64,000 nucleotides of DNA from Prosopocoilus inquinatus (lineage: Eukaryota > Arthropoda > Insecta > Coleoptera > Lucanidae), in assembly GCA_036172665.1 (NCBI GenBank), contig CM069880.1, positions 3,846,501 through 3,910,500 on the forward strand. The letters run 5' to 3'. Below the pieces are notes generated by a model, which had not been told where the DNA came from, did not search any database, and saw only the letters and a list, made by a program, of their open reading frames with translations. Made by a program: the position numbers and the translations under genes. Shown in pieces: positions 12,501 through 26,760 of the stretch (its first letter is position 1; every line of letters starts with the position of its first letter).

Positions 12501-15081
12501 GAGCTGGAAATAGTTTTGAACGAAATAACACGTATTAGCGTTGTTCCTGTGATGTATCTAATCGATCCTTACTTATCTACTATGTTATTTGACGTTTCAA
12601 CGGACTCCAGTAACTCTGATGTGAGATACGAAGTTCTCGGACGCAGCAGAAGCTGGAAATAGTTTTGAACGAAACAACACGTATTAGCGTTGTTCCTGTG
12701 ATGTATCTAATCGATCCTTACTTATCTACTATGCTATTTGACGTTTCAACGGATTCCAGTAACTCTGATGTGAGATACGAAGTTCTCGGACGCAGCAGAA
12801 GCTGGAAATAGTTTTGAACGAAACAACACGTATTAGCGTCGTTCCTGTGATGTATCTAATCGATCCTTACTTATCCATCATGTTATTTGACGTTACGATG
12901 CACTCCAGTAACTCTGATGTGAGATACGAATTCTCGGACTCAGCAGGAGCTGGAAATAGTTTTGAACGAAATAACACGTATTAGCGTTGTTCCTGTGATG
13001 TATCTAATCGATCCTTACTTATCTATCATGTTATTTGAAGTTACGATGGACTCCAGTAACTCTGATGTGAGATACGAAGTTCTCGGACGCAGCAGGAGCT
13101 GGAAATAGTTCTGAACGAAACAACACGTATTAGCGTTGTTCCTGTGATGTATCTAATCGATCCTTACTTATCTACTATGCTATTTGACGTTTCAACGGAC
13201 TCCAGTAACTCTGATGTGAGATACGAAGTTCTCGGACGCAGCAGAAGCTGGAAATAGTTCTGAACGAAACAACACGTACTAGCGTTATTCCTGTGATGTA
13301 TCTAATCGATCCTTACTTATCTATCATGTTATTTGACTTTACGATGGACTATAGTAACTCTGATGTGAGATACGAAGTTCTCGGACGCAGCAGAAGCTGG
13401 AAATAGTTCTGATCGATACAACACGTACTAGCGTTATTCCTGTGATGTATCTAATCGATCCTTACTTATCTATCATGTTATTTGACTTTACGATGGACTA
13501 TAGTAACTCTGATGTGAGATACGAAGTTCTCAGACGCAGCAGAAGCTGGAAATAGTTCGGAATGAAACAGCACGTATTAGCGTTGTTCCTGTGATGTATC
13601 TAATCGATACTTACTTATCTACTATGTTATTTGACGTTTCAACGGACTCCAGTAACTCTGAGGTGAGATACGAAGTTCTCGGACGCAGCAGAAGCTGGAA
13701 ATAGTTCTGAACGAAACAACACGTACTAGCGTTGTTCCTGTGATGTATCTAATCGATCCTTACTTATCTACTATGTTATTTGACGTTTCAACGGACTCCA
13801 GTAACTCTGATGTGAGATACGAAGTTCTCGGACGCAGCAGAAGCTGGAAATAGTTCTGAACGATACAACACGTACTAGCGTTATTCCTGTGATGTATCTA
13901 ATCGATCCTTACTTATCTACTATGTTATTTGACGTTTCAACGGACTCCAGTAACTCTGATGTGAGATACGAAGTTCTCAGACGCAGCAGAAGCTGGAAAT
14001 AGTTCGGAATGAAACAGCACGTATTAGCGTTGTTCCTGTGATGTATCTAATCGATACTTACTTATCTACTATGTTATTTGACGTTTCAACGGACTCCAGT
14101 AACTCTGATGTGAGATACGAAGTTCTCGGACGCAGCAGAAGCTGGAAAAAGTTCTGAACGAAACAACAGGTACTAGCGTTATTCCTGTGATGTATCTAAT
14201 CGATCCTTACTTATCTACTATGTTATTTGACGTTTCAACGGATTCCAGTAACTCTGATGTGAGATACGAAGCTCTCGGACTCAGCAATAGCTGGAAATAG
14301 TTTTGAACGAAATAACACGTATTAGCGTTGTTCCTGTGATGTATCTAATCGATCCTTACTTATCTATTTTGTTATTTGACGTTACGATGCACTCCAGTAA
14401 CTCTGATGTGAGATACGAAGTTCTCGGACGCAGCAGAAGCTGGAAATAGTTTTGAACGAAACAACACGTATTGGCGTTGTTCCTGTGATGTATCTAATCG
14501 ATCCTTACTTATCTATCATGTTATTTGACTTTACGATGGACTCCAGTAACTCTGATGTGAGATACGAAGTTCTCGGACTCAGCAGGAGCTGGAAATAGTT
14601 TTGAACGAAATAACACGTATTAGCGTTGTTCCTGTGATGTATCTAATCGATCCTTACTTATCTATCTTGTTATTTGACGTTACGATACACTCCAGTAACT
14701 CTGATGTAAGATACGAAGTTCTTGGACGCAGCAGAAGCTGGAAATAGTTTTGAACGAAACAACACGTATTAGCGTCGTTCCTGTGATGTATCAAATCGAT
14801 CCTTACTTATCTATCATGTTATTTGACTTTACGATGGACTCCAGTAACTCTGATGTGAGATACGAGTTTCTCGGACTCAGCAGGAGCTGGAAATAGTTTT
14901 GAACGAAATAACACGTATTAGCGTTGTTCCTGTGATGTATCTAATCGATCCTTACTTATCTATCTTGTTATTTGACGTTACGATGGACTCCAGTAGCTCT
15001 GATGTGAGATACGAAGTTTTCGGACGCAGCAGAAGCTGGAAATAGTTTTGAACGAAACAACACGTATTAGCGTTGTTCCTG

Positions 15082-16093
15082 CATACTTTTCCCGAAGAGG
15101 CTGTTGGCAGGGTTCACTGAACCATTTGAAGCTGGTGGACGCAAACTTAGGTCGTCACTTCAGAATATATTTGTAGGTACATCGGTGCATCATCCGTTGT
15201 CACACTTTAGGTGTCTCGGGAATGCAAGAGTCAATAAGTGGGAATTCGATCAGAGTTCTATTCAGTTGGTGGCTTTTAATTTGATTTGCTATTAAGGTAA
15301 ACAACTTGTGATGTTTAGGTACCTCTCAACTTTAAACGAGGGCCAAGTGTATTACGGTAATCCTGTGGGCTGACCAAGTAATGAAACCAGTGCGAGTTTA
15401 TTATAAATCGTTCGCATTAGAGAATAATAATTCGCTTTCATTAAACGAGGACAAGACTTTAAAGCTTGCATTAAAATGCAGATGAAATTATATATTTTAC
15501 GGAAACACGTTTGTTCATTCACCTCAACGTTGAAAATTGTCGCTAATTTTGTGTGGCTGAGTACGGCAGCGAAGCGTTGGAGCCGTCGTTGAGCATTACT
15601 GAATGCACTTGAGGGATCGATGCGCAATCTGTACGTTGAACGTGCAATCAACTTAGAGCGCGCCGATGATTACAGATTCCTGTAATTCTGCAGGGACCTG
15701 TGATCTTTGATTACTTGAAAGTTCGCGTCGGTCGTTTCAAGATGGCAGCACCACGACGCATTAAAAATTATTTTTATTTATCGCTATTTTAAATGTCTTA
15801 CAAGTAAAGATAATACCATGATGCCCCATAAATAACAATTACTGGATTTGCGCGAAGGGATTTTCGCTTATTCAACTTTTCTCTGAGAAAACACTTGTCT
15901 TACATAACATGCCTTGAATTTCGTTCTCTTTTGAATTAAACAGGGCAGGAATAGTTGCTTTTATCATTTAAAACCGCCACAGGCGATGAGCGTGTAACAT
16001 AATTTAAGCGTTAAAGCTCGTTTTCTGTGCGAAATTAATGTCTCCTTACGATGGTACTTTAATCACAAACGAACATCCAAAGTCTCCTTTATT
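15082..16093. other. 1012-bp non-satellite island, copy 1
   Basis: Unique-looking, moderately AT-rich sequence that interrupts Sat149. The left junction follows GTTGTTCCTG and the right one precedes TTTGACGTTACG. The unit phase shows that about 37 bp of satellite is missing between the two points, and I see no target-site duplication, so this is a replacement or rearrangement, not a clean transposon insertion. Short frames exist (63 codons on +, 99 codons on - at 15352-15651). All five base differences between the two island copies in the 99-codon frame change the amino acid, so there is no sign of protein constraint. No terminal inverted repeats, tRNA or known domain were recognised. It could be a fragment of old unique DNA or of a decayed mobile element captured in the array. 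Confidence 0.85.
16058..16093 (-). other. 36-bp poly(A)-signal motif at island edge, copy 1
   Basis: Read on the minus strand this is AATAAAGGAGACTTTGG followed by ATGTTCGTTTGTGATTAAA. It matches 54967-55002 at 35 of 36 positions; the only change is GGAGAC here against GGAGGC there. It is the last recognisable part of the island before satellite resumes. In the 54.9-kb copy the motif runs into a nine-A tract, but here it continues into island sequence after AAA. Confidence 0.9.
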
Positions 16094-17899
16094 TTTGACG
16101 TTACGATGGACTCCAGTAACTCTGATGTGAGGTACGAAGTTTTCGGACGCATCAGAAGCTGGAAATAGTTTTGAACGAAACATCACGTATTAGCGTTGTT
16201 CCTGTGATGTATCTAATCGATCTTTACTTATCTATAATGTTATTTGACGTTACGAAGGATTCGAGTAACTCTGATATGAGATACGAAGTTTTCGGACTCA
16301 GCAGAAGCTGGAAAAAGTTTTGAACGAAATAACACGTATTAGCGTTGTTCCTGTGATGTATCTAATCGATCCTTACTTATCTATCTTGTTACTTGACGTT
16401 ACGATGCACTCCAGTAACTCTGATGAGAGATACGAAGTTCTCGGACGCAGCAGAAGCTGGAAATAGTTTTGAACGAAACAACACGTATTAGCGTCGTTCC
16501 TGTGATGTATCTAATATATCCTTACCTATCTATCATGTTATTTGACTTTACGATGGACTCCAGTAACTCTGATGTGAGATACGAAGTTCTCGGACTCAGC
16601 AGGAGCTGGAAATAATTTTGAACGAAGTAACACGTATTAGCGTTGTTCCTGTGATGTACCTAATCCATCCTTACTTATCTATCTTGTTATTTGACGTTAC
16701 GATGCACTCCAGTAACTCTGATGTGAGATACGAAGTTCTCGGACGCAGCAGAAGCTGGAAATAGTTTTGAACAAAACAACACGTATTAGCGTCGTTCCTG
16801 TGATGTATCTAATCGATCCTTACTTATCTACTATGTTATTTGACGTTTCAACGGACTCCAGTAACTCTGATGTGAGATACGAATTTCTCGGACGCAGCAG
16901 AAGCTGGAAATAGTTCTGAACGAAATAACACGTATTAGCGTTGTTCCTGTGATGTATCTAATCGATCCTTACTTATCTATCTTGTTATTTGACGTTACGA
17001 TGCACTCCAGTAACTCTGATGAGAGATACGAAGTCCTATGACTCAGCAGGAGCTGGAAATAGTTCTGAACGAAACAGCACGTGTTAGCGTTGTTCCTGTG
17101 ATGTATCTAATCGATCCTTACTTATCTACTATGTTATTTGACGTTTCAACGGACTCCAGTAACTCTGATGTGAGATACGAAGTTCTCGGACGCAGCAGAA
17201 GCTGGAAATAGTTTTGAACGAAACAACACGTATTAGCGTTGTTCCTGTGATGTATCTAATCGATCCTTACTTATCTACTATGTTATTTGACGTTTCAACG
17301 GACTCCAGTAACTCTGATGTGAGATACGCAGTTCTCGGACTCAGCAATAGCTGGAAATAGTTTTGAACGAAATAACACGTATTAGCGTTGTTCCTGTGAT
17401 GTATATAATCGATCCTTACTTACCTATCTTGTTATTTGACGTTACGATGCACTCCAGTAACTCTGATGTGAGATACGAAGTTCTCGGACGCAGCAGAAGC
17501 TGGAAATAATTTTGAACGAAACAACACGTATTGGCGTCGTTCCTGTGATGTATCTAACCGATCCTTACTTATCTATCTTGTTATTTGACGTTACGATGCA
17601 CTCCAGTAACTCTGATGAGAGATACGAAGTTCTCGGACGCAGCAGAAGCTGGAAATAGTTTTGAACGAAACAACACGTATTAGCGTCGTTCCTGTGATGT
17701 ATCTAATCGATCCTTACCTATCTATCATGTTATTTGACTTTACGATGGACTCCAGTAACTCTGATATGAGATACGAAGTTCTCGGACTCAGCAGAAGCTG
17801 GAAATAGTTTTGAACGAAGTAACACCTATTAGCGTTGTTCGTGTGACCTATCTAATCGATCCTTACTTATCTATCTTGTTATTTGACGTTACGATGCAC

Positions 17900-20800
17900 T
17901 CCAGTAACTCTGATGTGATATACGAAGTTCTCGGACGCAGCAGAAGCTGGAAATAGTTTTGAACGAAACAACATGTATTAGCGTCGTTCCTGTGATGTAT
18001 CTAATCGATCCTTACTTATCTACTATGTTATTTGACGTTTCAACGGACTCCAGTAACTCTGATGTGAGATACGAAGTTCTCGGACGCAGCAGAAGCTGGA
18101 AATAGTTCTGAACGAAATAACACGTATTAGCGTTGTTCCTGTGATGTATCTAATCGATCCTTACTTATCTATCACATTCTTTGACTTTACGATGGACACC
18201 AGTAACTCTGATGTGAGATACGAAGTTCTCGGACTCAGCAGGAGCTGGAAATAGTTTTGAACGAAATAACACGTATTAGCGTTGTTCCTGTGATGTATCT
18301 AATCGATCCTTACTTATCTATCATGTTATTTGAAGTTACGATGGACTCCAGTAACTCTGATGTGAGATAAGAAGTTCTCGGACGCAGCAGGAGCTGGAAA
18401 TAGTTCTGAACGAAACAACACGTATTAGCGTTGTTCCTGTGATGTATCTAATCGATCCTTACTTATCTACTATGCTATTTGACGTTTCAACGGACTCCAG
18501 TAAATCTGATGTGAGATACGAGGTTCTCGGACTCAGCAGGAGCTGGACATAGTTTTGAACGAAATAACACGTATTAGCGTCGTTCCTGTGATGTATCTAA
18601 TCGATCCTTAATTATCCATTATGTTATTTGACGTTACGATGCACTCCAGTAACTCTGATGTGAGATACGAATTCTCGGACTCAGCAGGAGCTGGAAATAG
18701 TTTTGAACGAAATAACACGTATTAGCGTTGTTCCTGTGATGTATCTAATCGATCCTTACTTATCTATCATGTTATTTGAAGTTACGATGGACTCCACTAA
18801 CTCTGATGTGAGATACGAAGTTCTCGGACGCAGCAGGAGCTGGAAATAGTTCTGAACGAAACAACACGTATTAGCGTTGTTCCTGTGATGTATCTAATCG
18901 ATCCTTACTTATCTACTATGCTATTTGACGTTTCAACGGACTCCAGTAAATCTGATGTGAGATACGAGGTTCTCGGACTCAGCAGGAGCTGGAAATAGTT
19001 TTGAACGAAATAACACGTAATAGCGTCGTTCCTGTGATGTATCTAATCGATCCTTACCTATCCATCATGTTATTTGACGTTACGATGCACTCCAGTAACT
19101 CTGATGTGAGATACGAATTCTCGGACTCAGCAGGAGCTGGAAATAGTTTTGAACGAAGTAACACCTATTAGCGTTGTTCGTGTGACGTATCTAATCGATC
19201 CTTACTTATCTATCTTGTTATTTGACGTTACGATGCACTCCAGTAACTCTGATGTGAGATACGAAGTTCTCGGACGCAGCAGAAGCTGGAAATAGTCTTG
19301 AACGAAACAACATGTATTAGCGTCGTTCCTGTGATGTATCTAATCGATCCTTACTTATCTACTATGTTATTTGACGTTTCAACGGACTCCAGTAACTCTG
19401 ATGTGAGATACGAAGTTCTCGGACGCAGCAGAAGCTGGAAATAGTTCTGAACGAAATAACACGTATTAGCGTTGTTCCTGTGATGTATATAATCGATCCT
19501 TACTTATCTATCACATTCTTTGACTTTACGATGGACACCAGTAACTCTGATGTGAGATAAGAAGTTCTCGGACTCAGCAGGAGCTGGAAATAGTTTTGAA
19601 CGAAATAACACGTATTAGCGTTGTTCCTGTGATGTATCTAATCGATCCTTACTTATCTATCATGTTATTTGAAGTTACGATGGACTCCAGTAACTCTGAT
19701 GTGAGATAAGAAGTTCTCGGACGCAGCAGGAGCTGGAAATAGTTCTGAACGAAATAACACGTATTAGCGTTGTTCCTGTGATGTATCTAATCGATCCTTA
19801 CTTATCTACTATGCTATTTGACGTTTCAACGGACTCCAGTAACTCTGATGTGAGATACGAAGTTCTCGGACGCAGCAGTAGCTGGAAATAGTTCTGAACG
19901 AAATAACACGTATTAGCGTTGTTCCTGTGATGTATCTAATCGATCCTTACTTATCTATCTTGTTATTTGACGTTACGATGCACTCCAGTAACTCTGATGA
20001 GAGATACGAAGTTCTATGACTCAGCAGGAGCTGGAAATAGTTCTGAACGAAACAGCACGTATTAGCGTTGTTCCTGTGATGTATCTAATCGATCCTTACT
20101 TATCTACTATGTTATTTGACGTTTCAACGGACTCCAGTAACTCTGATGTGAGATACGAAGTTCTCGGACGCAGCAGAAGCTGGAAATAGTTTTGAACGAA
20201 ACAACACGTATTAGCGTTGTTCCTGTGATGTATCTAATCGATCCTTACTTATCTATCACGTTCTTTGACTTTACGATGGACACCAGTAACTCTGATGTGA
20301 GATACGAAGTTCTCGGACGCAGCAGGAGCTGGAAATAGTTCTGAACGAAACAACACGCACTAGCGTTATTCCTGTGATGTATCTAATCGATCCTTACTTA
20401 TCTACTATGTTATTTAACGTTTCAACGGACTCCAGTAACACTGATGTGAGATACGAAGTTCTCGGACTCAGCAGGAGCTGGAAATAGTTCTGAACGAAAC
20501 AACACGTATTAGCCTTGTTCCTGTGATGTATCTAATCGATCCTTACTTATCTACTATGTTATTTGACATTTCAACGGACTCCAGTAACTCTGATGTGAGA
20601 TACAAAGTTCTCGGACGCAGCAGAAGCTGGAAACAGTTTTGAACGAGACAACACGTATTAGCGTCGTTCCTGTGATGTATCTAATCGATCCTTACTTATC
20701 TACTATGCTATTTGAAGTTTCAACGGACTCCAGTAAATCTGATGTGAGATACGAGGTTCTCGGACTCAGCAGGAGCTGGAAATAGTTTTGAACGAAATAA

Positions 20801-22590
20801 CACGTATTAGCGTTGTTCCTGTGATGTATCTAATCGATCCTTACTTATCTACTATGTTATTTGACGTTTCAACGGATTCCAGTAACTCTGATGTGAGATA
20901 TGAAGCTCTCGGACTCAGCAATAGCTGGAAATAGTTTTGAACGAAATAACACGTATTAGCGTTGTTCCTGTGATGTATCTAATCGATCCTTACTTATCTA
21001 TCTTGTTATTTGACGTTACGATGCACTCCAGTAACTCTGATGTGAGATACGAATTCTCGGACTCAGCAGGAGCTGGAAATAGTTTTGAAGGAAATAACAC
21101 GTATTAGCGTTGTTTCTGTGATGTATCTAATCGATCCTTACTTATCTATCATGTTATTTGAAGTTACGATGGACTCCAGTAACTCTGATGTGAGATACGA
21201 AGTTCTCGGAGGCAGCAGGAGCTGGAAATAGTTCTGAACGAAACAACACGTATTAGCGTTGTTCCTGTGATGTATCTAATCGATCCTTACTTATCTACTA
21301 TGCTATTTGAAGTTTCAACGGACTCCAGTAAATCTGATGTGAGATACGAGGTTCTCGGACTCAGCAGGAGCTTTAAATAGTTTTGAACGAAATAACACGT
21401 ATTAGCGTTGTTCCTGTGATGTATCTAATCGATCCTTACTTATCCATCATGTTATTTGACTTTACGATGGACTCCAGTAACTTTGATGTGAAATACGAAT
21501 TTTTCGGACGCAGCAGGAGCTGGAAATAGTTCTGAACGAAACAACACGTATTAGCGTTGTTCCTGTGAAGTATCTAATCGATCCTTACTTATCTACTATG
21601 TTATTTGACATTTCAACGGACTCCAGTAACTCTGATGTGAGATACGAAGTTCTCGGACTCAGGAGGAGCTGGAAATAGTTTTGAACGAAATAGCACGTAT
21701 TAGCGTTGTTCCTGTGATGTATCTAATCGATCCTTACTTATCTACTATATTATTTGACGTTTCAACGGACTCCAGTAACTCTGATGTGAGATACGAAGTT
21801 CTCGGACTCAGCAATAGCTGGAAATAGTTTTGAATGAGATAACACGTATTAGCGTTGTTCCTGTGATGTATCTAATCGATCCTTACTTATCTATCTTGTT
21901 ATTTGACGTTACGATGGACTCCTGTAACTCTGATTTGAGATACGAAGTTTTCGGACGCAGCAGAAGCTGGAAATAGTTTTGAACGAAACAACACCTATTA
22001 GCGTTGTTCCTGTGATGTATCTAGTCAATCCTTACTTATCCATCATGTTATTTGACGTTACGATGCACTCCAGTAACTCTGATGTTAGATACGATGTTCT
22101 CGGACTCAGCAGGAGCTGGAAATAGTTTTGAACGAAATAACACGTATTAGCGTTGTTCCTGTGATGTATCTAATCTATCCTTACTTATCTATCATGTTAT
22201 TTGAAGTTACGATGGACTCCAGTAACTCTGATGTGAGATACGAAGTTCTCGGACGCGGCAGGAGCTGGAAATAGTTCTGAACGGAACAACACGTATTAGC
22301 GTTGTTCCTGTGATGTATCTAATCGATCCTTACTTATCTACTATGCTATTTGACGTTTCAACGGACTCCAGTAACTCTGATGTGAGATACGAGGTTCTCG
22401 GACTCAGCAGGAGCTGGAAATAGTTTTGAACGAAACAGCACGTATTAGCGTTGTTCCTGTGATGTATCTAGTCAATCCTTACTTATCTATCATGTTATTT
22501 GACGTTACGATGCACTCCAGTAACTCTGATGTGAGATACGAAGTTCTCGGACGCAGCAGAAGCTGGAAATAGTTTTGAACGAAACAACAC
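17900..22590 (+). repeat. Order-preserving Sat149 duplication within block II, copy 1
   Basis: A series of rare variants appears here and again in the same order at about 26.9-31.7 kb: CACATTCTTTGAC, GATAAGAAGTTC, CTATGACTCAGC, CACGCACTAGCG (20356 and 28846), GAAGGAAATAAC (21087 and 29726), GTGAAGTATC (21567 and 30205) and CTGATTTGAG (21931 and 31016). Offsets grow from about 8490 to 8639 to 9085 bp in whole units less a few bases, so one- and three-unit indels have occurred since the duplication. Confidence 0.8.
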
Positions 22591-25500
22591 GTATTGGCGT
22601 TGTTCCTGTGATGTATCTAATCGATCCTTACTTATCTATCATGTTATTTGACTTTACGATGGACTCCAGTAACTCTGATGTGAGATACGAAGTTCTCGGA
22701 CTCAGCAGGAGCTGGAAATAGTTTTGAACGAAATAACACGTATTAGCGTTGTTCCTGTGATGTATCTAATCGATCCTTACTTATCTACTATGTTATTTGA
22801 CGTTACGATGCACTCCAGTAACTCTGATGTGAGATACGATGTTCTCGGACTCAGCAGGAGCTGGAAATAGTTTTGAACGAAATAACACGTATTAGCGCTG
22901 TTCCTGTGATGTATCTAATCGATCCTTACTTATCTATCATGTTATTTGAAGTTACGATGGACTCCAGTAACTCTGATGTGAGATACGAAGTTCTCGGACG
23001 CGGCAGGAGCTGGAAATAGTTCTGAACGAAACAACACGTATTAGCGTTGTTCCTGTGATGTATCTAATAGATCCTTACTTATCTACTATGCTATTTGACG
23101 TTTCAACGGACTCCAGTAACTCTGATGTGAGATACGAGGTTCTCGGACTCAGCAGGAGCTGGAAATAGTTTTGAACGAAACAACACGTATTAGCGTTGTT
23201 CCTGTGATGTATCTAGTCAATCCTTACTTATCTATCATGTTATTTGACGTTACGATGCACTCCAGTAACTCTGATGTGAGATACGAAGTTCTCGGACGCA
23301 GCAGAAGCTGGAAATAGTTTTGAACGAAACAAAACGTATTGGCGTTGTTCCTGTGATGTATCTAATCGATCCTTACTTATCTATCATGTTATTTGACTTT
23401 ACGATGGACTCCAGTAACTCTGATGTGAGATACGAAGTTCTCGGACTCAGCAGGAGCTGGAAATAGTTTTGAACGAAATAACACGTATTAGCGTTGTTCC
23501 TGTGATGTATCTAATCGATCCTTACTTATCTACTATGTTATTTGACGTTACGATGCACTCCAGTAACTCTGATGTGAGATACGATGTTCTCGGACTCAGC
23601 AGGAGCTGGAAATAGTTTTGAACGAAATAACACGTATTAGCGCTGTTCCTGTGATGTATCTAATCGATCCTTACTTATCTATCATGTTATTTGAAGTTAC
23701 GATGGACTCCAGTAACTCTGATGTGAGATACGAAGTTCTCGGACGCGGCAGGAGCTGGAAATAGTTCTGATCGAAACAACACGTATTAGCGTTGTTCCTG
23801 TGATGTATCTAATAGATCCTTACTTATCTACTATGCTATTTGACGTTACGATGCACTCCAGTAACTCTGATGTGAGATACGAAGTTCTCGGACGCAGCAG
23901 AAGCTGGAAATAGTTTTGAACGAAACAAAACGTATTGGCGTTGTTCCTGTGATGTATCTAATCGATCCTTACTTATCTATCATGTTATTTGACTTTACGA
24001 TGGACTCCAGTAACTCTGATGTGAGATACGAAGTTCTCGGACTCAGCAGGAGCTGGAAATAGTTTTGAACGAAATAACACGTATTAGCGTTGTTCCTGTG
24101 ATGTATCTAATCGATCCTTACTTATCTACTATGTTATTTGACGTTACGATGCACTCCAGTAACTCTGATGTGAGATACGATGTTCTCGGACTCAGCAGGA
24201 GCTGGAAATAGTTTTGAACGAAATAACACGTATTAGCGCTGTTCCTGTGATGTATCTAAACGATCCTTACTTATCTATCATGTTATTTGAAGTTACGATG
24301 GACTCCAGTAACTCTGATGTGAGATACGAAGTTCTCGGACGCGGCAGGAGCTGGAAATAGTTCTGAACGAAACAACTCGTATTAGCGTTGTTCCTGTGAT
24401 GTATCTAATAGATCCTTACTTATCTACTATGCTATTTGACGTTTCAACGGACTCCAGTAACTCTGATGTGAGATACGAGGTTCTCGGACTCAGCAGGAGC
24501 TGGAAATAGTTTTGAACGAAACAACACGTATCAGCGTTGTTCCTGTGATGTATCTAGTCAATCCTTACTTATCTATCATGTTATTTGACGTTACGATGCA
24601 CTCCAGTAACTCTGATGTGAGATACGAAGTTCTCGGACGCAGCAGAAGCTGGAAATAGTTTTGAACGAAACAAAACGTATTGGCGTTGTTCCTGTGATGT
24701 ATCTAATCGATCCTTACTTATCTATCATGTTATTTGACTTTACGATGGACTCCAGTAACTCTGATGTGAGATACGAAGTTCTCGGACTCAGCAGGAGCTG
24801 GAAATAGTTTTGAACGAAATAACACGTATTAGCGTTGTTCCTGTGATGTATCTAATCGATCCTTACTTATCTACTATGTTATTTGACGATACGATGCACT
24901 CCAGTAACTCTGATGTGAGATACGATGTTCTCGGACTCAGCAGGAGCTGGAAATAGTTCTGAACGAAACAACACGTATTAGCGTTGTTCCTGTGATGTAT
25001 CTAATCGATCCTTACTTATCTACTATGCTATTTGACGTTTCAACGGACTCCAGTAACTCTGATGTGAGATACGATGTTCTCGGACTCAGCAGGAGCTGGA
25101 AATAGTTTTGAACGAAACAACACGTATTAGCGTTGTTCCTGTGATGTATCTAGTCAATCCTTACTTATCTATCATGTTATTTGACGTTACGATGCACTCC
25201 AGTAACTCTGATGTGAGATACGAAGTTCTCGGACGCAGCAGAAGCTGGAAATAGTTTTGAACGAAACAACACGTATTGGCGTTGTTCCTGTGATGTATCT
25301 AATCGATCCTTACTTATCTATCATGTTATTTGACTTTACGATGGACTCCAGTAACTCTGATGTGAGATACGAAGTTCTCGGACTCAGCAGGAGCTGGAAA
25401 TAGTTTTGAACGAAATAACACGTATTAGCGTTGTTCCTGTGATGTATCTAATCGATCCTTACTTATCTACTATGTTATTTGACGTTACGATGCACTCCAG

Positions 25501-26760
25501 TAACTCTGATGTGAGATACGATGTTCTCGGACTCAGCAGGAGCTGGAAATAGTTTTGAACGAAATAACACGTATTAGCGCTGTTCCTGTGATGTATCTAA
25601 TCGATCCTTACTTATCTATCATGTTATTTGAAGTTACGATGGACTCCAGTAACTCTGATGTGAGATACGAAGTTCTCGGACGCGGCAGGAGCTGGAAATA
25701 GTTCTGAACGAAACAACACGTATTAGCGTTGTTCCTGTGATGTATCTAATAGATCCTTACTTATCTACTATGCTATTTGACGTTTCAACGGACTCCAGTA
25801 ACTCTGATGTGAGATACGAGGTTCTCGGACTCAGCAGGAGCTGGAAATAGTTTTGAACGAAACAACACGTATTAGCGTTGTTCCTGTGATGTATCTAGTC
25901 AATCCTTACTTATCTATCATGTTATTTGACGTTACGATGCACTCCAGTAACTCTGATGTGAGATACGAAGTTCTCGGACGCAGCAGAAGCTGGAAATAGT
26001 TTTGAACGAAACAAAACGTATTGGCGTTGTTCCTGTGATGTATCTAATCGATCCTTACTTATCTATCATGTTATTTGACTTTACGATGGACTCCAGTAAC
26101 TCTGATGTGAGATACGAAGTTCTCGGACTTAGCAGGAGCTGGAAATAGTTTTGAACGAAATAACACGTATTAGCGTTGTTCCTGTGATGTATCTAATCGA
26201 TCCTTACTTATCTATCATGTTATTTGAAGTTACGATGAACTCCAGTAACTCTGATGTGAGATACGAAGTTCTCGGACGCGGCAGGAGCTGGAAATAGTTC
26301 TGAACGAAACAACACGTATTAGCGTTGTTCCTGTGATGTATCTAATCGGTCCTTACTTATCTACTATGCTATTTGACGTTTCAACGGACTCCAGTAACTC
26401 TGATGTGAGATACGAGGTTCTCGGACTCAGCAGGAGCTGGAAATAGTTTTGAACGAAACAACACGTATTAGCGTTGTTCCTGTGATGTATCTAGTCAATC
26501 CTTACTTATCTATCATGTTATTTGACGTTACGATGCACTCCAGTAACTCTGATGTGAGATACGAAGTTCTCGGACGCAGCAGAAGCTGGAAATAGTTTTG
26601 AACGAAACAACACGTATTGGCGTTGTTCCTGTGATGTATCTAATCGATCCTTACTTATCTATCATGTTATTTGACTTTCCGATGGACTCCAGTAACTCTG
26701 ATGTGAGATACGAAGTTCTCGGACTCAGCAGGAGCTGGAAATAGTTTTGAACGAAATAAC
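22251..26760 (+). repeat. Five-unit (745-bp) higher-order repeat of Sat149
   Basis: The rare CGTATTGGCG unit lies at 22591, 23336, 23932, 24677, 25273, 26018 and 26614, giving spacings of 745, 596, 745, 596, 745 and 596 bp (five or four units). A second marker, GGACGCGGCAGG, lies at 22251, 22996, 23741, 24337, 25678 and 26274. The unit order is conserved. In each four-unit copy a different unit is missing, so these are separate one-unit deletions from a five-unit ancestor, not a nine-unit repeat. This is the most homogeneous part of the satellite. Confidence 0.88.

Larger units (their letters stand above)
1..15081 (+). repeat. Sat149 satellite, block I (about 101 units of 149 bp)
   Basis: Tandem head-to-tail copies of a 149-bp unit. 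Taking GTATCTAATCGATCC as the unit start, copies begin at 1, 150, 299, 448 and 597, exactly 149 bp apart. Landmarks inside each unit, in order, are CCTTACTTATCTA, TTATTTGACGTT or TTATTTGACTTT, ACTCCAGTAACTCTGATGTG, AGATACGAAGTTCTCGGA, GCTGGAAATAGTT and CACGTATTAGCGTTGTTCC. Units differ by scattered substitutions. Two subtypes tend to alternate: GGACGCAGCAG followed by GAAACAACACG, and GGACTCAGCAGGAG followed by GAAATAACACG, giving an imperfect 298-bp dimer pattern. No frame stays open and no gene is seen. The unit is close to the 147 bp of a nucleosome core, which fits a centromeric or pericentromeric satellite, but that role is inference. The block starts before the window and stops at the 1-kb island. 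Confidence 0.97.
14340..17270 (+). repeat. Segmental duplication containing the 1-kb island, copy 1
   Basis: The island at 15082-16093 and the satellite on both sides match 32140-34925. On the right, homology runs about 1.18 kb with only a handful of substitutions, then breaks near 17273 (CTACTATG here, CTAACATG in the other copy). On the left it is recognisable to about 14340, sharing the rare CGTATTGGCG unit, a GATACACTCC unit and a CCAGTAGCTC unit. This copy has one extra 149-bp unit between about 14710 and 14860. Confidence 0.88.

Noticed and set aside
15352..15651. 99-codon minus-strand frame in the 1-kb island, present in both copies
   Set aside because: All five differences between the copies change the amino acid, there is no recognisable domain, and conservation is explained by the segmental duplication.
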